Shown here: piece after piece, positions 35,580 through 45,035 of the stretch | Position numbering within the stretch: position 1 is the first letter of the stretch | Layout: the number at the start of each line of letters is the position of its first letter | Source: an uncultured Spirochaetota bacterium | GTDB lineage: Bacteria > Spirochaetota > Spirochaetia > Treponematales > Treponemataceae | Direction of reading: 5' to 3' | Length of the DNA stretch: 64,000 bases | Assembly (NCBI GenBank): GCA_944389415.1 | Contig: CALXMF010000004.1 | Coordinates: 62,001 to 126,000 of the forward strand | The notes under the pieces: model-generated | The model's input: the letters and a program-made list of their open reading frames with translations, nothing else | Databases searched by the model: none | What the model was told of the DNA's origin: nothing | Position numbers and translations under genes: made by a program

Positions 35580-36437
35580 ATGAAGTATTTAGTGTGTTTT
35601 TTTACTATTGTTTCATGGTGTTTTTTCACAGCAACTGCATTTGATTGGCCACAACAGACGAATGATAAATCTCCGTTATTTGCGTCTTTTGGACAACAAA
35701 TTGGTAATACTATCAATACGGCCCTTATATTTTCAGAGCCGGCAGAAATAAATGCAATTGGTGATGGTCAGGTATTAGCTGTTGTTAATGAGACCAGCAG
35801 AGGTTCTAATTGGTTTCCCTCCGCGCTGGGTAATATGGTATTAGTTATTCATCCTGATAAGATGCTTTCTGTTTATGGCAATCTTGATACAATTTCGATA
35901 AATAATAGTATTTCTGTTTCCACTAATACCCAATTAGGCAATTCAGGAACATCTGGCTGGCAAAGTGGCAAAAACTCACTTATATTACAGGTTATTGATT
36001 TAGAACAAAATCGAATAATTAATCCAGCAATTCTTCTTTCACGTATTGAGCAGCAGCAAAAACGAATCGTACCGGGTCCTATTTATCTTATTAATAAAGA
36101 AGGACAAGAATATGAACTGGGAACAGTCAAAACAATTGCCGCAGATACATATAAAGTATATCGCCAGATAGAAAATGATACAATGCCATATTCAACAACA
36201 TTGACAGTAAATGGTGCAATTGCAGAATCTATTACTTATGATTCAGCTTCAGCTGATCGTGGTTCTATTACAATTTCCGGCAAAGATTTTTACACTGCTC
36301 ACAAATTATATCCGCTAATAGATAGACAATTTATTGGAGAAATCGCGCTTACAAGAGGTCGCAATGTCTTATCAGCAACAACAAGTAATATTGCAGGAAT
36401 AGAAGCTACCATTACATATACATTGCAGGTATGGTAG
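35580..36437 (+). CDS. Secreted LytM/M23-like protein lacking catalytic residues
   Basis: 285 residues with a signal peptide (YLVCFFTIVSWCFFTATA). The M23 fold pattern is visible (FASFGQQIGN, GDGQVLAVVNE, NMVLVIHPDKMLSVYGNLDTISI, LGNSGTSGWQSGKNSLILQVID), but the zinc-binding His/Asp and the final HLHFE of active enzymes are missing (NSLILQV instead). It is therefore probably a non-enzymatic regulator, as EnvC and NlpD are for amidases. A beta domain follows. AAGGA ribosome site; 7 nt after the propeller gene. Confidence 0.75.
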   Translation: MKYLVCFFTIVSWCFFTATAFDWPQQTNDKSPLFASFGQQIGNTINTALIFSEPAEINAIGDGQVLAVVNETSRGSNWFPSALGNMVLVIHPDKMLSVYGNLDTISINNSISVSTNTQLGNSGTSGWQSGKNSLILQVIDLEQNRIINPAILLSRIEQQQKRIVPGPIYLINKEGQEYELGTVKTIAADTYKVYRQIENDTMPYSTTLTVNGAIAESITYDSASADRGSITISGKDFYTAHKLYPLIDRQFIGEIALTRGRNVLSATTSNIAGIEATITYTLQVW

Positions 36438-36438
36438 A

Positions 36439-37053
36439 TTGTTTAAGAAATATACAGAAGTAAGAAACTTCTTCACAGTTATTATCATATCTCTTTTTTT
36501 AACGGCAATTCTTATTGCATCACTGTTGTTTCTTTTTATGCAGAGCAAAGCAAGATTGTCATTTCCGCAGCAAATAGACAGTATACATACTGATTTTGTG
36601 TTTTGCAGTTTTACTATCATTGATAAACGAGATCTACTTCTAACAATCCGTATTGATTTTCATAGTCCATATAAAAAAAATGTTGCTGAACGAACTGTAA
36701 TTTTACAGGGAAGAGAATTATTTTTTACATTTTCTGTTCTGAGTGTGCAGGGAGCAAACCAGCGTCTTATTTTTCCAATAAATATATATTCAGATATCGT
36801 TCCAGAATCAAACGCTATTTCTCTCTGTTCTGCATATATGGATACAGATGGTTATCCGCTTATTTATACAGGTAAACCTTTTTCAAGCATATCTTCTCAG
36901 GAAACATTACGACAATTATTTCATTCCGTTCAGAATCAAACAAGTTTATTCATTGAAAACAAGACAATTGGTGTACGAAAATTTACTGTGAATACATCAT
37001 ATGACTGGATCTATAATATGCAGACACATACAATGCAAATTCTGCAAAAATGA
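36439..37053 (+). CDS. Single-pass membrane protein, unknown function
   Basis: 204 residues, TTG start 1 nt after the LytM-like gene. One membrane helix (FFTVIIISLFLTAILIASLLFLFM), then a beta-rich external domain. The layout (short cytoplasmic tail, one helix, external domain) recalls FliL-like proteins, but the flagellar link is not supported by neighbours. Third gene of the envelope cluster. Confidence 0.6.
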   Translation: MFKKYTEVRNFFTVIIISLFLTAILIASLLFLFMQSKARLSFPQQIDSIHTDFVFCSFTIIDKRDLLLTIRIDFHSPYKKNVAERTVILQGRELFFTFSVLSVQGANQRLIFPINIYSDIVPESNAISLCSAYMDTDGYPLIYTGKPFSSISSQETLRQLFHSVQNQTSLFIENKTIGVRKFTVNTSYDWIYNMQTHTMQILQK

Positions 37054-37085
37054 AATAATAATATAACATCTCGTTGCTGTATTTT

Positions 37086-37123
37086 ATAAGAAAGGTGCCC
37101 CATATATAGGGCACCTTTCTTAT
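37086..37123. terminator. Strong bidirectional terminator
   Basis: 15-bp perfect stem ATAAGAAAGGTGCCC (37086-37100) / GGGCACCTTTCTTAT (37109-37123), T-rich on both sides. It separates the envelope cluster (plus) from the nifU-nifS-mnmA operon (minus). Confidence 0.85.
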
Positions 37124-37126
37124 TTA

Positions 37127-37723
37127 TCACTCCCCGTACAGATGTTCAAATTCATGCATCTTGGCCATAGCTCTTTCTTTACAGCCTCCGCACCCTGTCC
37201 CAATTTTAGTACGGGCCTGCAACTGTTCCCAGGTTCGATCACCTGCTTTATACGCTTCTTCAAGATCTTTATCTGTTACATTTAAACAAGTGCATATCAC
37301 CTCATGCTGTTCCTGACCTGCTAAAGATGGCCGTCCCTGTTTCTCAAGATAATCATCAATCGCAGCACGCAACGCCTTATCACCCAATACAGAACAGTGA
37401 ATCTTCTGCGCTGGTAACCCCCCAAGTTTTGACACAATATCCTGCGGACGAAGCTTGTATGCATCTTCAATCTTCATACCTTTTATAGCTTCTGATAAAA
37501 TAGACGTAGAGGCAATCGCACTCGCACAACCATATGTTTTCCATCTAACATCGGTAATTACATCATCTGTAATACGAAGTAAGATCAGCATTTGATCACC
37601 ACATTTAATATTTCCTACAATTCCCCGTGCGTCATGGGGCCATGATTCTTCTTTATCCATAAGAACATTTTTAGGGTTCATAAAGTGTTCTTTCACTGTA
37701 TCTGAGTATAACCAGTCTTCCAT
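37127..37723 (-). CDS. nifU: NifU-like iron-sulfur scaffold
   Basis: 198 residues from the ATG at 37723 (AAGGAAA upstream). The N-terminal IscU-type scaffold has its cluster cysteines in KTYGCASAIAS and KIHCSVLG, with Asp in GIVGNIKCGDQM. The C-terminal BFD-like [2Fe-2S] domain reads VICTCLNVTDKD...GTGCGGCKERA. The NfU domain of classical NifU is missing. It pairs with nifS to supply clusters or sulfur, here next to mnmA. Confidence 0.9.
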   Translation of the reverse strand: MEDWLYSDTVKEHFMNPKNVLMDKEESWPHDARGIVGNIKCGDQMLILLRITDDVITDVRWKTYGCASAIASTSILSEAIKGMKIEDAYKLRPQDIVSKLGGLPAQKIHCSVLGDKALRAAIDDYLEKQGRPSLAGQEQHEVICTCLNVTDKDLEEAYKAGDRTWEQLQARTKIGTGCGGCKERAMAKMHEFEHLYGE

Positions 37724-37754
37724 AAATATTTTCCTTTTAATCACAATTATACAA

Positions 37755-38921
37755 TTACTGAGCTGTAACTGTCGACATCTTCCGCAGATTTTCTATAACA
37801 GGTGGAAATTTCTCAAGAATATAATCAATATCTGATTCTGTAGTATATTTCCCTAAACTAAATCTGATAGAACCATGAGCAAGTTCCGGACCTAACCCTA
37901 TCGCCATAAGAACATGAGACGGTTCCAGACTGCCAGATGCGCACGCAGAACCAGTTGAGACATCAACACCAAGCAAATCAAGATGAAGCAAAATCGCTTC
38001 TCCTTCAGCTCCAGGAAACGATACATCAAGCGTATTCGGCAGAACATGTTGAGGATGCCCATTGATACGGATATTGGGAATACGCTGAAGTAAACCATCC
38101 CGCAACCGATTCCGTAACACACGTGTATGAGATTCATATTCTGACAATTCCGCATATGCACGTTCTGCAGCAAACCCATATCCTGCAATTGCAGGACCAT
38201 TGTATGTTCCAGCTCTATATCCATGTTCCTGATGCCCCCCCCTTACAAGAGGTTCAATCGGACATCCTTTTTTGACAAATAACGCCCCGACACCTTTGGG
38301 ACCATATATTTTATGTCCGGAAAATGTCGCATAATCGACATTCCAATCAGTTAAATCAACAGGTATTTTTCCGGCTGCTTGTACCGCATCTGTATGAAAT
38401 AACGCACCAACCTCATGTGCACGGCGACAAAGAGATTTTATATCCTGTATTGTACCAATTTCATTATTTGCTGCCATTACAGAGACAAGTAACGGATTTT
38501 TTGTCAAAGATTCTTCAAATGCATCATTTTTAACTATACCATATTCATCAACAGGCAAATAAATAATTTCAAGACCAAACACAGCAGCAAGCCGTTTTGA
38601 TGATTCAAGAACACACGGATGCTCAATCTGTGTAGTTACAATAACAGAACGTCCACGTTTTTTAGATAATTCAGCCATTGTATTAAACACAGTATTATTT
38701 GATTCAGATCCTCCTGAAGTAAAAATAATTTCCTCAGGTCTCACATTAACAAGCGTTGCAACCTGTACACGAGCTTTTTCTATGTCCTTTGCAACAGCTC
38801 TGCCATCTTCGTGCAGACTTGAACCATTAGCATACCTGTCCAGTTCTTTTATATAAAAGTCCCGAACCTCCGGTGAAAGCGGAGTGGTTGCATTGTAATC
38901 GAGATAAATTCGTTTACTCAT
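37755..38921 (-). CDS. nifS: Cysteine desulfurase (NifS/IscS)
   Basis: About 388 residues. PLP enzyme that takes sulfur from cysteine. Signs: IYLDYNATTPL at the start, PLP Lys in FSGHKIYGPKGVGALF, and the catalytic Cys loop STGSACASGSLEPSHVL. The ATG at 38921 overlaps mnmA's end by 8 nt. With nifU and mnmA it forms the tRNA thiolation relay. Confidence 0.94.
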   Translation of the reverse strand: MSKRIYLDYNATTPLSPEVRDFYIKELDRYANGSSLHEDGRAVAKDIEKARVQVATLVNVRPEEIIFTSGGSESNNTVFNTMAELSKKRGRSVIVTTQIEHPCVLESSKRLAAVFGLEIIYLPVDEYGIVKNDAFEESLTKNPLLVSVMAANNEIGTIQDIKSLCRRAHEVGALFHTDAVQAAGKIPVDLTDWNVDYATFSGHKIYGPKGVGALFVKKGCPIEPLVRGGHQEHGYRAGTYNGPAIAGYGFAAERAYAELSEYESHTRVLRNRLRDGLLQRIPNIRINGHPQHVLPNTLDVSFPGAEGEAILLHLDLLGVDVSTGSACASGSLEPSHVLMAIGLGPELAHGSIRFSLGKYTTESDIDYILEKFPPVIENLRKMSTVTAQ

Positions 38922-40128
38922 AAATTCCACGGGTAATAACCCCGCCTCCTAATATTATTTTATCAAAATATACTACAGCAGACTGGCCAGGGGCAACTGC
39001 TCTCTGCATTTTTTCAAATGTTATTCTCCATATAGAATTAGACAAACCGGTATTTTTTGAAACAGGCTCTATCAAAGCATCTGAAGGCGGTGAAGCCAAG
39101 CGTATTTTCACCTGCGCGCGAAACGGTCCTTCTGGTACAAAATTACCTGCCCAAACCCAGTTATCTGCTTCAAGAACACGACAAAGCAGACCATCATTAT
39201 CAGAAAGTTCAATCTGATTTTTTTGAGCATCTATTGAACGTACATACAAAGGATAACCTGCACTGATACCAAGTCCTCGCCGCTGTCCCACAGTATAATA
39301 CTGTATACCACGGTGTTTTCCGAGAACCTTACCCTCCATTGATACAAAATTACCTGTTTGAGCTGGTATATCAGCAAAAACAGCATCAAAACATTCCTGC
39401 GGAATAAAATCCTGACTTTCCTTCTGCGAGGCAGCAGCGAGACCGTATTCCTTGGCAAGTTGATAAACTTCCTTTTTTGTCATACCAGAAAATACAAAAC
39501 GAACCTTTTCAAGTATGTCCTGAGGAATACGGTACAGAAAATAAGTTTGATCTTTTCCCTGATCTGCGGCACAACCGATCATAACAGGACGTTCATTATC
39601 ATTGCCTTTCTGCATCCTTTTATTATCAGATAAAACAGTTATTTCACGATATAAATTTTCTATAGATTCTACAGGACGCACAAGTCGTGCATAATGCCCA
39701 GTACAAAAATAGTCAAATGAAATATTTTGTTTCCGGGCATATTCAAGAAGTGCACCAAATTTAACAAAAACATTACATTGTATACACGGGTTAGGAGTTC
39801 TTCCGCTGCGATATTCCTGTTTGAAATAATCAAGAACCTGTTCACGATACTCATTCTGTACATCTATAACATGGTATTCAATACCATGCTCCGTACAAAA
39901 TTGACGGCATTGTGCTATTGCGTTAACTTCATCAGGTCCATAGCAACCGCCTGTTCCCTGCTCCAGTCCGAATCTGCTGCCGCCATCCCATTTAGCCATA
40001 GTTAAGCCAATAACAGTACAACCACGCTTCTTCAGCAATAAAGCAGCAAGCGTTGAGTCTACCCCGCCCGACATACCAATCGCGACAACTGATCCAGCCG
40101 GAGGTAATCCAATATCTTCAAACTGCAT
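38914..40128 (-). CDS. mnmA: tRNA-specific 2-thiouridylase MnmA
   Basis: 404 residues. PP-loop SGGVDS (20-25) activates tRNA uridine 34 with ATP; NPCIQCN gives C115 and C118; then TGHYA, KDQTYFLYR and the C-terminal beta barrel (VGQRRGLG). The second catalytic Cys, usually in a SQDICF-type loop, is absent (SQDFIPQECF); C246 a little later may replace it. An insert of about 20 residues lies at 157-180. ATG follows the -10 by 6 nt. Confidence 0.92.
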   Translation of the reverse strand: MQFEDIGLPPAGSVVAIGMSGGVDSTLAALLLKKRGCTVIGLTMAKWDGGSRFGLEQGTGGCYGPDEVNAIAQCRQFCTEHGIEYHVIDVQNEYREQVLDYFKQEYRSGRTPNPCIQCNVFVKFGALLEYARKQNISFDYFCTGHYARLVRPVESIENLYREITVLSDNKRMQKGNDNERPVMIGCAADQGKDQTYFLYRIPQDILEKVRFVFSGMTKKEVYQLAKEYGLAAASQKESQDFIPQECFDAVFADIPAQTGNFVSMEGKVLGKHRGIQYYTVGQRRGLGISAGYPLYVRSIDAQKNQIELSDNDGLLCRVLEADNWVWAGNFVPEGPFRAQVKIRLASPPSDALIEPVSKNTGLSNSIWRITFEKMQRAVAPGQSAVVYFDKIILGGGVITRGIYE

Positions 40129-40134
40129 ATAGGT

Positions 40135-40163
40135 ACTATATCGCAGATTACCTGTTTATGCAA
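40135..40163 (-). promoter_or_regulatory. Promoter of mnmA-nifS-nifU, leaderless type
   Basis: Minus strand: TTGCAT (40163-40158), 17-nt spacer, TATAGT (40140-40135), 6 nt to ATG at 40128, no ribosome motif. Confidence 0.55.
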
Positions 40164-40317
40164 ATCAAACAAAAGCCTGAATAACGAAAGATTTGAAATA
40201 TGTATCTTCCAGACAAGTTCATAACATAAAGATACACAGGAATTAATATAATGCATATTGACTTTGGGACCAGTTTATACAAAAATATATACTATATTAT
40301 AAAACAAAGGAGAAGGT

Positions 40318-42258
40318 ATGCCTTGTATTATAGATCCTGTAACTGGTTTTGAATTAGGAGATCCACATCTCATTCCATTAAATGGAGAAGGTATGCCTCT
40401 CCCGCCCAAATCAGCGATAGATACTGCATTGTCCAACATGATATTATCCGCATCCGGCTGGAGGACAGTATTTGCAGCAAGCGGGAATGAACAAGATGAT
40501 TCACCTGCAGTTCGAGATGAACATCTAGTTCTTGCAGCTCTGATGGCAGATACATTTTCAGACTATATTATTGAACACAGCGGCAAGGGCAGCCGCATTG
40601 TTATAGGTATTGATGCGCGTCCAACAGGAACTATCCTTGCGGATGTAATGGTTCGAGTACTCCTTGGCAGAGGTTTTTCCGTTGAATACTTATTCATTAC
40701 AGCAGCTCCTGAAATTATGGCATACAGCAGACAGGCACAGGGATTTGTGTATATTTCTGCAAGTCATAATCCGATTGGACATAACGGAGTAAAATTTGGT
40801 ACTGATGACGGAGGCGTTATTCCAGGAACCGAAGCTGCTAAACTTATCAGCGCATTTAAAGAACGCTGCGCACGAACAGATGCCGCTTATTATGCGGCGA
40901 CACTGATAGCTTTGGCAAAACCAGACTCTGTACAAACAGTCTATAACAATGTTCCTTTAGCAAAACAACAGGCTGTTTCCATTTACAGGCATTTTAGCAG
41001 AGAAGTTATCAGCGGCAGTACAGATGAGGTTATCCAGAATCAATTATTCTCGCAATTGCAGAAAATGGTTGAAGATAAACCGCTCACCATAGTTTGCGAT
41101 ATGAATGGATCCGCACGTACATTATCAATTGATTCATCTTTTATTACAGAGTGCGGATTGGGATTTTATGCAGTTAATAATACCCCGCGCAATATCGTTC
41201 ATGCTATTATTCCCGAACCAGAGAATTTAGTATGGTGCGCACGTGCTATGATGTCGCTCCGTCACGGAGAAACAACATCTGAAAACGGAAAATATGCGTC
41301 TCTTGGGTATATGCCTGATTGCGATGGGGATCGCGGAAACATTGTATTCTGGAACGACAGAACACAACAGGCAGAAGTCTTAAAAGCCCAAGAAGTATTC
41401 GCACTTTCAGTTTTATCAGAGCTTGCTTATTGCAGTTATCAGAATGGATGCGATGGTACAAAAGAAAGCCTGAAAAATTGCCGCTTTGCTGTTGCCGTAA
41501 ATGATCCCACATCCATGCGAATAGAAGCAATTGCAGAAGCATTCTCAGCCCATGTCGCACGTGCTGAAGTTGGTGAGGCCAATGTGGTAAATCGCGCACG
41601 TGAATTGCGTAACGAAGGCTATGAGGTTCGTATCTTGGGAGAAGGATCAAATGGAGGCAACATTACACATCCAGCGGCTGTACGAGATCCAATAAATACT
41701 ATTTTTGCTCTTATTAAATTACTTGCACTGCGTGACTCTGTACAGAAAGTCGGCAAAATCCAAAAGGGATTATTCCACATCTGGTGCAGTTTGTCCGGTC
41801 AGGAAACTCTATACAAAGACAATTTTACACTTGCAGATGTGATTGATACATTGCCCAAGTATGTCACAACCGGTGTTTCTGAAAACCGGGCGTTACTGCA
41901 TATACAAAACTCAGATCACGGCATACTAAAAGCGCGCTTTCAGAAAATATTCGAATCTGAATGGGAGCAGAAAAAACAGGAACTGTTTCAAAAATACGGA
42001 ATTGTTTCGTATGAAGTAATTGCTAATAATGGTACAAAAGAAACCCGCAATGTTACAGATTTCAGTATTTCCAGTCGCGGCGGATTAAAAATACTTTTTA
42101 AAGATGCAGAAAGTAAACCTGTGGCGTTTATCTGGATGCGCGGCAGTGGAACTGAACCTGTTTTCAGAATACTGTGCGACGTAAAAGGTGCTGATACAGA
42201 AGAAGAAGAAGCTCTCCTTGAATGGGAAACACACATGCTTGCAGCAGCTGACCGATAA
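40318..42258 (+). CDS. Phosphohexomutase (phosphoglucomutase/phosphomannomutase family)
   Basis: 646 residues, long for the family. Phosphoserine loop YISASHNPIGHNGVKF, metal loop DCDGDRGN, sugar loop GEGSNGG, phosphate loop WMRGSGTEPVFRI. It moves phosphate between C1 and C6 of hexoses (or acts on N-acetylglucosamine phosphate). AAAGGAG lies 7 nt before the ATG. A spirochaete-type version with large insertions; the exact sugar is not clear. Confidence 0.88.
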   Translation: MPCIIDPVTGFELGDPHLIPLNGEGMPLPPKSAIDTALSNMILSASGWRTVFAASGNEQDDSPAVRDEHLVLAALMADTFSDYIIEHSGKGSRIVIGIDARPTGTILADVMVRVLLGRGFSVEYLFITAAPEIMAYSRQAQGFVYISASHNPIGHNGVKFGTDDGGVIPGTEAAKLISAFKERCARTDAAYYAATLIALAKPDSVQTVYNNVPLAKQQAVSIYRHFSREVISGSTDEVIQNQLFSQLQKMVEDKPLTIVCDMNGSARTLSIDSSFITECGLGFYAVNNTPRNIVHAIIPEPENLVWCARAMMSLRHGETTSENGKYASLGYMPDCDGDRGNIVFWNDRTQQAEVLKAQEVFALSVLSELAYCSYQNGCDGTKESLKNCRFAVAVNDPTSMRIEAIAEAFSAHVARAEVGEANVVNRARELRNEGYEVRILGEGSNGGNITHPAAVRDPINTIFALIKLLALRDSVQKVGKIQKGLFHIWCSLSGQETLYKDNFTLADVIDTLPKYVTTGVSENRALLHIQNSDHGILKARFQKIFESEWEQKKQELFQKYGIVSYEVIANNGTKETRNVTDFSISSRGGLKILFKDAESKPVAFIWMRGSGTEPVFRILCDVKGADTEEEEALLEWETHMLAAADR

Positions 42259-42286
42259 ATTCATTAAAAACAGAGAAAGTACACAA

Positions 42287-42871
42287 ATGACAGAACGGGA
42301 AAAAATGCTCGCCGGCGAATTATATGACTGTGGTGATCAGGAGTTATTGACACAGTGGCATAAAGCTAAAAATCTGATACGAGAATATAATAACCTCGTT
42401 TCAGAAAACCTTACAGAAAAAAAGAGAATACTTTCGGAATTGCTTGGCGGATACGGTACCAACTTATGGATTACTGCACCATTTTATGCTGATTACGGTA
42501 ATAATATCTTTTTTGGAAATAACTGTGAAGTAAATATGAACTGCACTTTTCTTGATGATAACAAAATAATCATCGGTGATAATGCTCTTATTGCCCCCAA
42601 TGTGCAGATATACACAGCTTTTCATCCAACTAACGCAGCAGAACGTTTTAGCACTCCAATACAAGATGATTCTTTTCCATTCTGCAAAACGCGCACAGCC
42701 CCTGTAACAATCGGCTCTAACGTATGGATTGGAGGAGGTGCAATTATTCTGCCCGGGGTCTCTATTGGTAACAATGTTGTTATCGGAGCAGGAAGTATTG
42801 TTACACGGAACATCCCTGATAATGTGATCGCATTTGGTAATCCGTGTAAAATTATAAGAGAAAATATCTGA
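42287..42871 (+). CDS. Maltose/galactoside O-acetyltransferase family
   Basis: 194 residues from the ATG at 42287 (MTEREKMLAGELYD). N-terminal Mac domain then left-handed beta-helix hexapeptide repeats (NIFFGNNCEVNMNCTFLDD, VWIGGGAIILPGVSIGNNVVIGAGSIV). Acetylates sugars from acetyl-CoA; catalytic His in YTAFHPTN. It follows the mutase by 28 nt. Confidence 0.88.
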   Translation: MTEREKMLAGELYDCGDQELLTQWHKAKNLIREYNNLVSENLTEKKRILSELLGGYGTNLWITAPFYADYGNNIFFGNNCEVNMNCTFLDDNKIIIGDNALIAPNVQIYTAFHPTNAAERFSTPIQDDSFPFCKTRTAPVTIGSNVWIGGGAIILPGVSIGNNVVIGAGSIVTRNIPDNVIAFGNPCKIIRENI

Positions 42872-42892
42872 GAAAACAACTTAAACTCCGTC

Positions 42893-43960
42893 TCATCGCA
42901 ATCCCGGTGTATACTGGCGGAGTTTATCTATTTCATCATAATGAAAATCCAAAGTTGATGGCGGCGGTAATGGCAGGGGTTTTTTACGCTTATTTGCCTC
43001 TGCTGCCTGTTTAAGGACATCAGTTTGCTCAGAGGAATATGACAAATATGGACTGGTATTAAAACTGCACAATCTGAAATCATCAGATGATACAATATCA
43101 GGCAGTTTTTCAATAATATCCACGTGCCGTATCGCTGTTGCTTTACCCATAACACAGGTATATATCATATCGCCTATCCGTAAGAATTTATCCACAGAAT
43201 ATGTGTCTGTTCCATCAGTAAACGTTGCCTGCGTCATTTCATAGTCTGCATCTGTTCTCCAGTAACGCAGCCGGTAACAATAATCCGCCGTAATATAATA
43301 ACAAAAAACTTCTTTTGCCAATATCGGCATACTTGCCAGAATACCGCTGGCATTACCCGCTGCCCGCCAGAAACCCAATATATTGCTATCAGAATCATTT
43401 GCATCTTCAACTTCCTGATAAGCAGATCCTTTTATACAGAAATCAAGATATAATCCATCTCCAATACGGGCCACAGGAACTGGAACAGAAGTCTTCCCTT
43501 TATTATATTGCATATTTATTTCCCATGCACCGTTTTTTTCATCCAATGGCAGCAGTGGCATAAAACTGACAGGGATATTTTCTGCCTCAGGAGCTGTGGC
43601 AGCGTTTCTATCTCGTACAGCAGATATATTAGCAGGTTCTGCGACCCGGTCATAATACCAGCCATAAAATGATTTGAGAACTATATACGGACCTGATATA
43701 TTCCCGTTGTTTTCATTTCCGTCAGAAAACTGAAGCAGTCGTGTCCTGTTCTGCCATACACCACTCAACAGTTGTGGAATCTCTGTACTGACCTGCTGAA
43801 CAGCGGCTGATTCTGTACCAGACCGAGCAGTACCAGCCGCTGCCGATGACTCAGGGTATAATAAATTCTGTGCAGATAAATCAGAAGAAAAAGCAAACAG
43901 TATATATACAGCCATAATAAACACGGCAGAAACGTTCCTGTTATGAATATGTATTTCCAT
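42893..43960 (-). CDS. Secreted protein of unknown function, proline-rich C-terminus
   Basis: 355 residues. Signal peptide ending in SSDLSAQ. A beta-rich core with many aromatic residues (YIVLKSFYGWYYDRV, LRYWRTDADYEMTQATF) suggests a lipocalin- or barrel-like outer compartment protein. The C-terminus is basic then proline-rich (KRKKPLPLPPPS). No family recognised; convergent with the acetyltransferase gene. Confidence 0.65.
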   Translation of the reverse strand: MEIHIHNRNVSAVFIMAVYILFAFSSDLSAQNLLYPESSAAAGTARSGTESAAVQQVSTEIPQLLSGVWQNRTRLLQFSDGNENNGNISGPYIVLKSFYGWYYDRVAEPANISAVRDRNAATAPEAENIPVSFMPLLPLDEKNGAWEINMQYNKGKTSVPVPVARIGDGLYLDFCIKGSAYQEVEDANDSDSNILGFWRAAGNASGILASMPILAKEVFCYYITADYCYRLRYWRTDADYEMTQATFTDGTDTYSVDKFLRIGDMIYTCVMGKATAIRHVDIIEKLPDIVSSDDFRLCSFNTSPYLSYSSEQTDVLKQAAEANKRKKPLPLPPPSTLDFHYDEIDKLRQYTPGLR

Positions 43961-43993
43961 ATGATTTACTATCGGCACAAAGATACTACATAT

Positions 43994-44953
43994 TCAATAT
44001 AGAGAACCAGGACGGACAGACTGCGCATTCAGCGCACCGCATCTATTCCCCTCATTGATTGCCTCCGAAAGCCAATTTCCAGATAATACACCACCACGGC
44101 GCTTGTTTACCAGAACAGAACAAAACCCGGCAGTAAACGAATCACCGCAGCCAATAGTATTAATAATCTTATGTGGAGATATAAACACTGTATCTGTAAA
44201 GTTAAGAGAATCATTTATGCAGGATATTACAGATTTTTCTTCTTGTGTAACTAATATTATACATTTATATATAGAAGAAATATCTTTAATTGTCTTATAT
44301 AATACATCTGATTGAATAATCGATTTATATTTAGGTAAAAAGGTAGCGCAAAATTCTTCTCTATTCGGTTTTATAATAAATGGCACATCAAAAGAAATAT
44401 TCTGAACAGCTTTTAAAGTCTCTGTTAAATCATCACCGCGATAATCTGCGATTACAGGAATGTTTCTGGAAAGAGTATATAAAACCATTTGTGGATACAA
44501 CTCATCTGAAAAACCTTTTGCCTTACTGCCGGAAATAATTACAGCCTCGCAATCACAGCGCAGTACACATTGTTGAAATAACTGCCATACCTGGTGTTCT
44601 GTTTCCGGCTGTACGACCTCTCCTTCCTCAACCAGTTCTGTTGTCCGATATGAACCATCTTCATGGTGTTCCAGAATTGTTGTACAGCACCTTATTTGAG
44701 ATTCACAGGGAACTGTAATAAGAGAAATATTATCTTCCTGCGCTTTCCTGCAAAAAAAATCCTTTAAATCACCGCCAGCTTGTGTCAAGTGCAGCGTCTC
44801 GTATCCCAATTGAGTAAGAACACGGCTGACATTGATGCCTTTGCCGGACGCATCCCAGCGCTGAGAGCAGGCCCGGTTTACCGCTCCTTTTTGTATTGCA
44901 GAAAAACACAGTGTTTTCTGCAATGTCGGATTCAGACAGACTGTAAGTATCAT
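43994..44953 (-). CDS. PfkB-family sugar kinase (1-phosphofructokinase/tagatose kinase type)
   Basis: 319 residues. N-terminal ILTVCLNPTLQKT and GKGINVSRVLTQLG are typical of FruK/LacC; the catalytic base Asp is in NTIGCGDSFTAGF. It phosphorylates a fructose or tagatose phosphate. No PTS permease lies beside it, so the substrate is not fixed. The ATG is 7 nt after TATATT. Confidence 0.85.
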   Translation of the reverse strand: MILTVCLNPTLQKTLCFSAIQKGAVNRACSQRWDASGKGINVSRVLTQLGYETLHLTQAGGDLKDFFCRKAQEDNISLITVPCESQIRCCTTILEHHEDGSYRTTELVEEGEVVQPETEHQVWQLFQQCVLRCDCEAVIISGSKAKGFSDELYPQMVLYTLSRNIPVIADYRGDDLTETLKAVQNISFDVPFIIKPNREEFCATFLPKYKSIIQSDVLYKTIKDISSIYKCIILVTQEEKSVISCINDSLNFTDTVFISPHKIINTIGCGDSFTAGFCSVLVNKRRGGVLSGNWLSEAINEGNRCGALNAQSVRPGSLY

Positions 44954-45000
44954 ATTTGATAATATACTCTCTTATCCATCATATGAACAGCAAAATCTAA

Positions 45001-45029
45001 CTGACAAAATTAAAAAAAACATATACACT
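45001..45029 (+). promoter_or_regulatory. Promoter of thiI, leaderless type
   Basis: CTGACA (45001-45006), 17-nt spacer, TACACT (45024-45029), 6 nt to the ATG at 45036. No ribosome site. Confidence 0.5.
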
Positions 45030-45035
45030 AAGAAT

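Noticed and set aside
40258-40293. Promoter for the phosphohexomutase gene
   Set aside because: TTGACT is present, but the nearest good -10 (TATACT) is 24 nt away, too far for a normal spacer.
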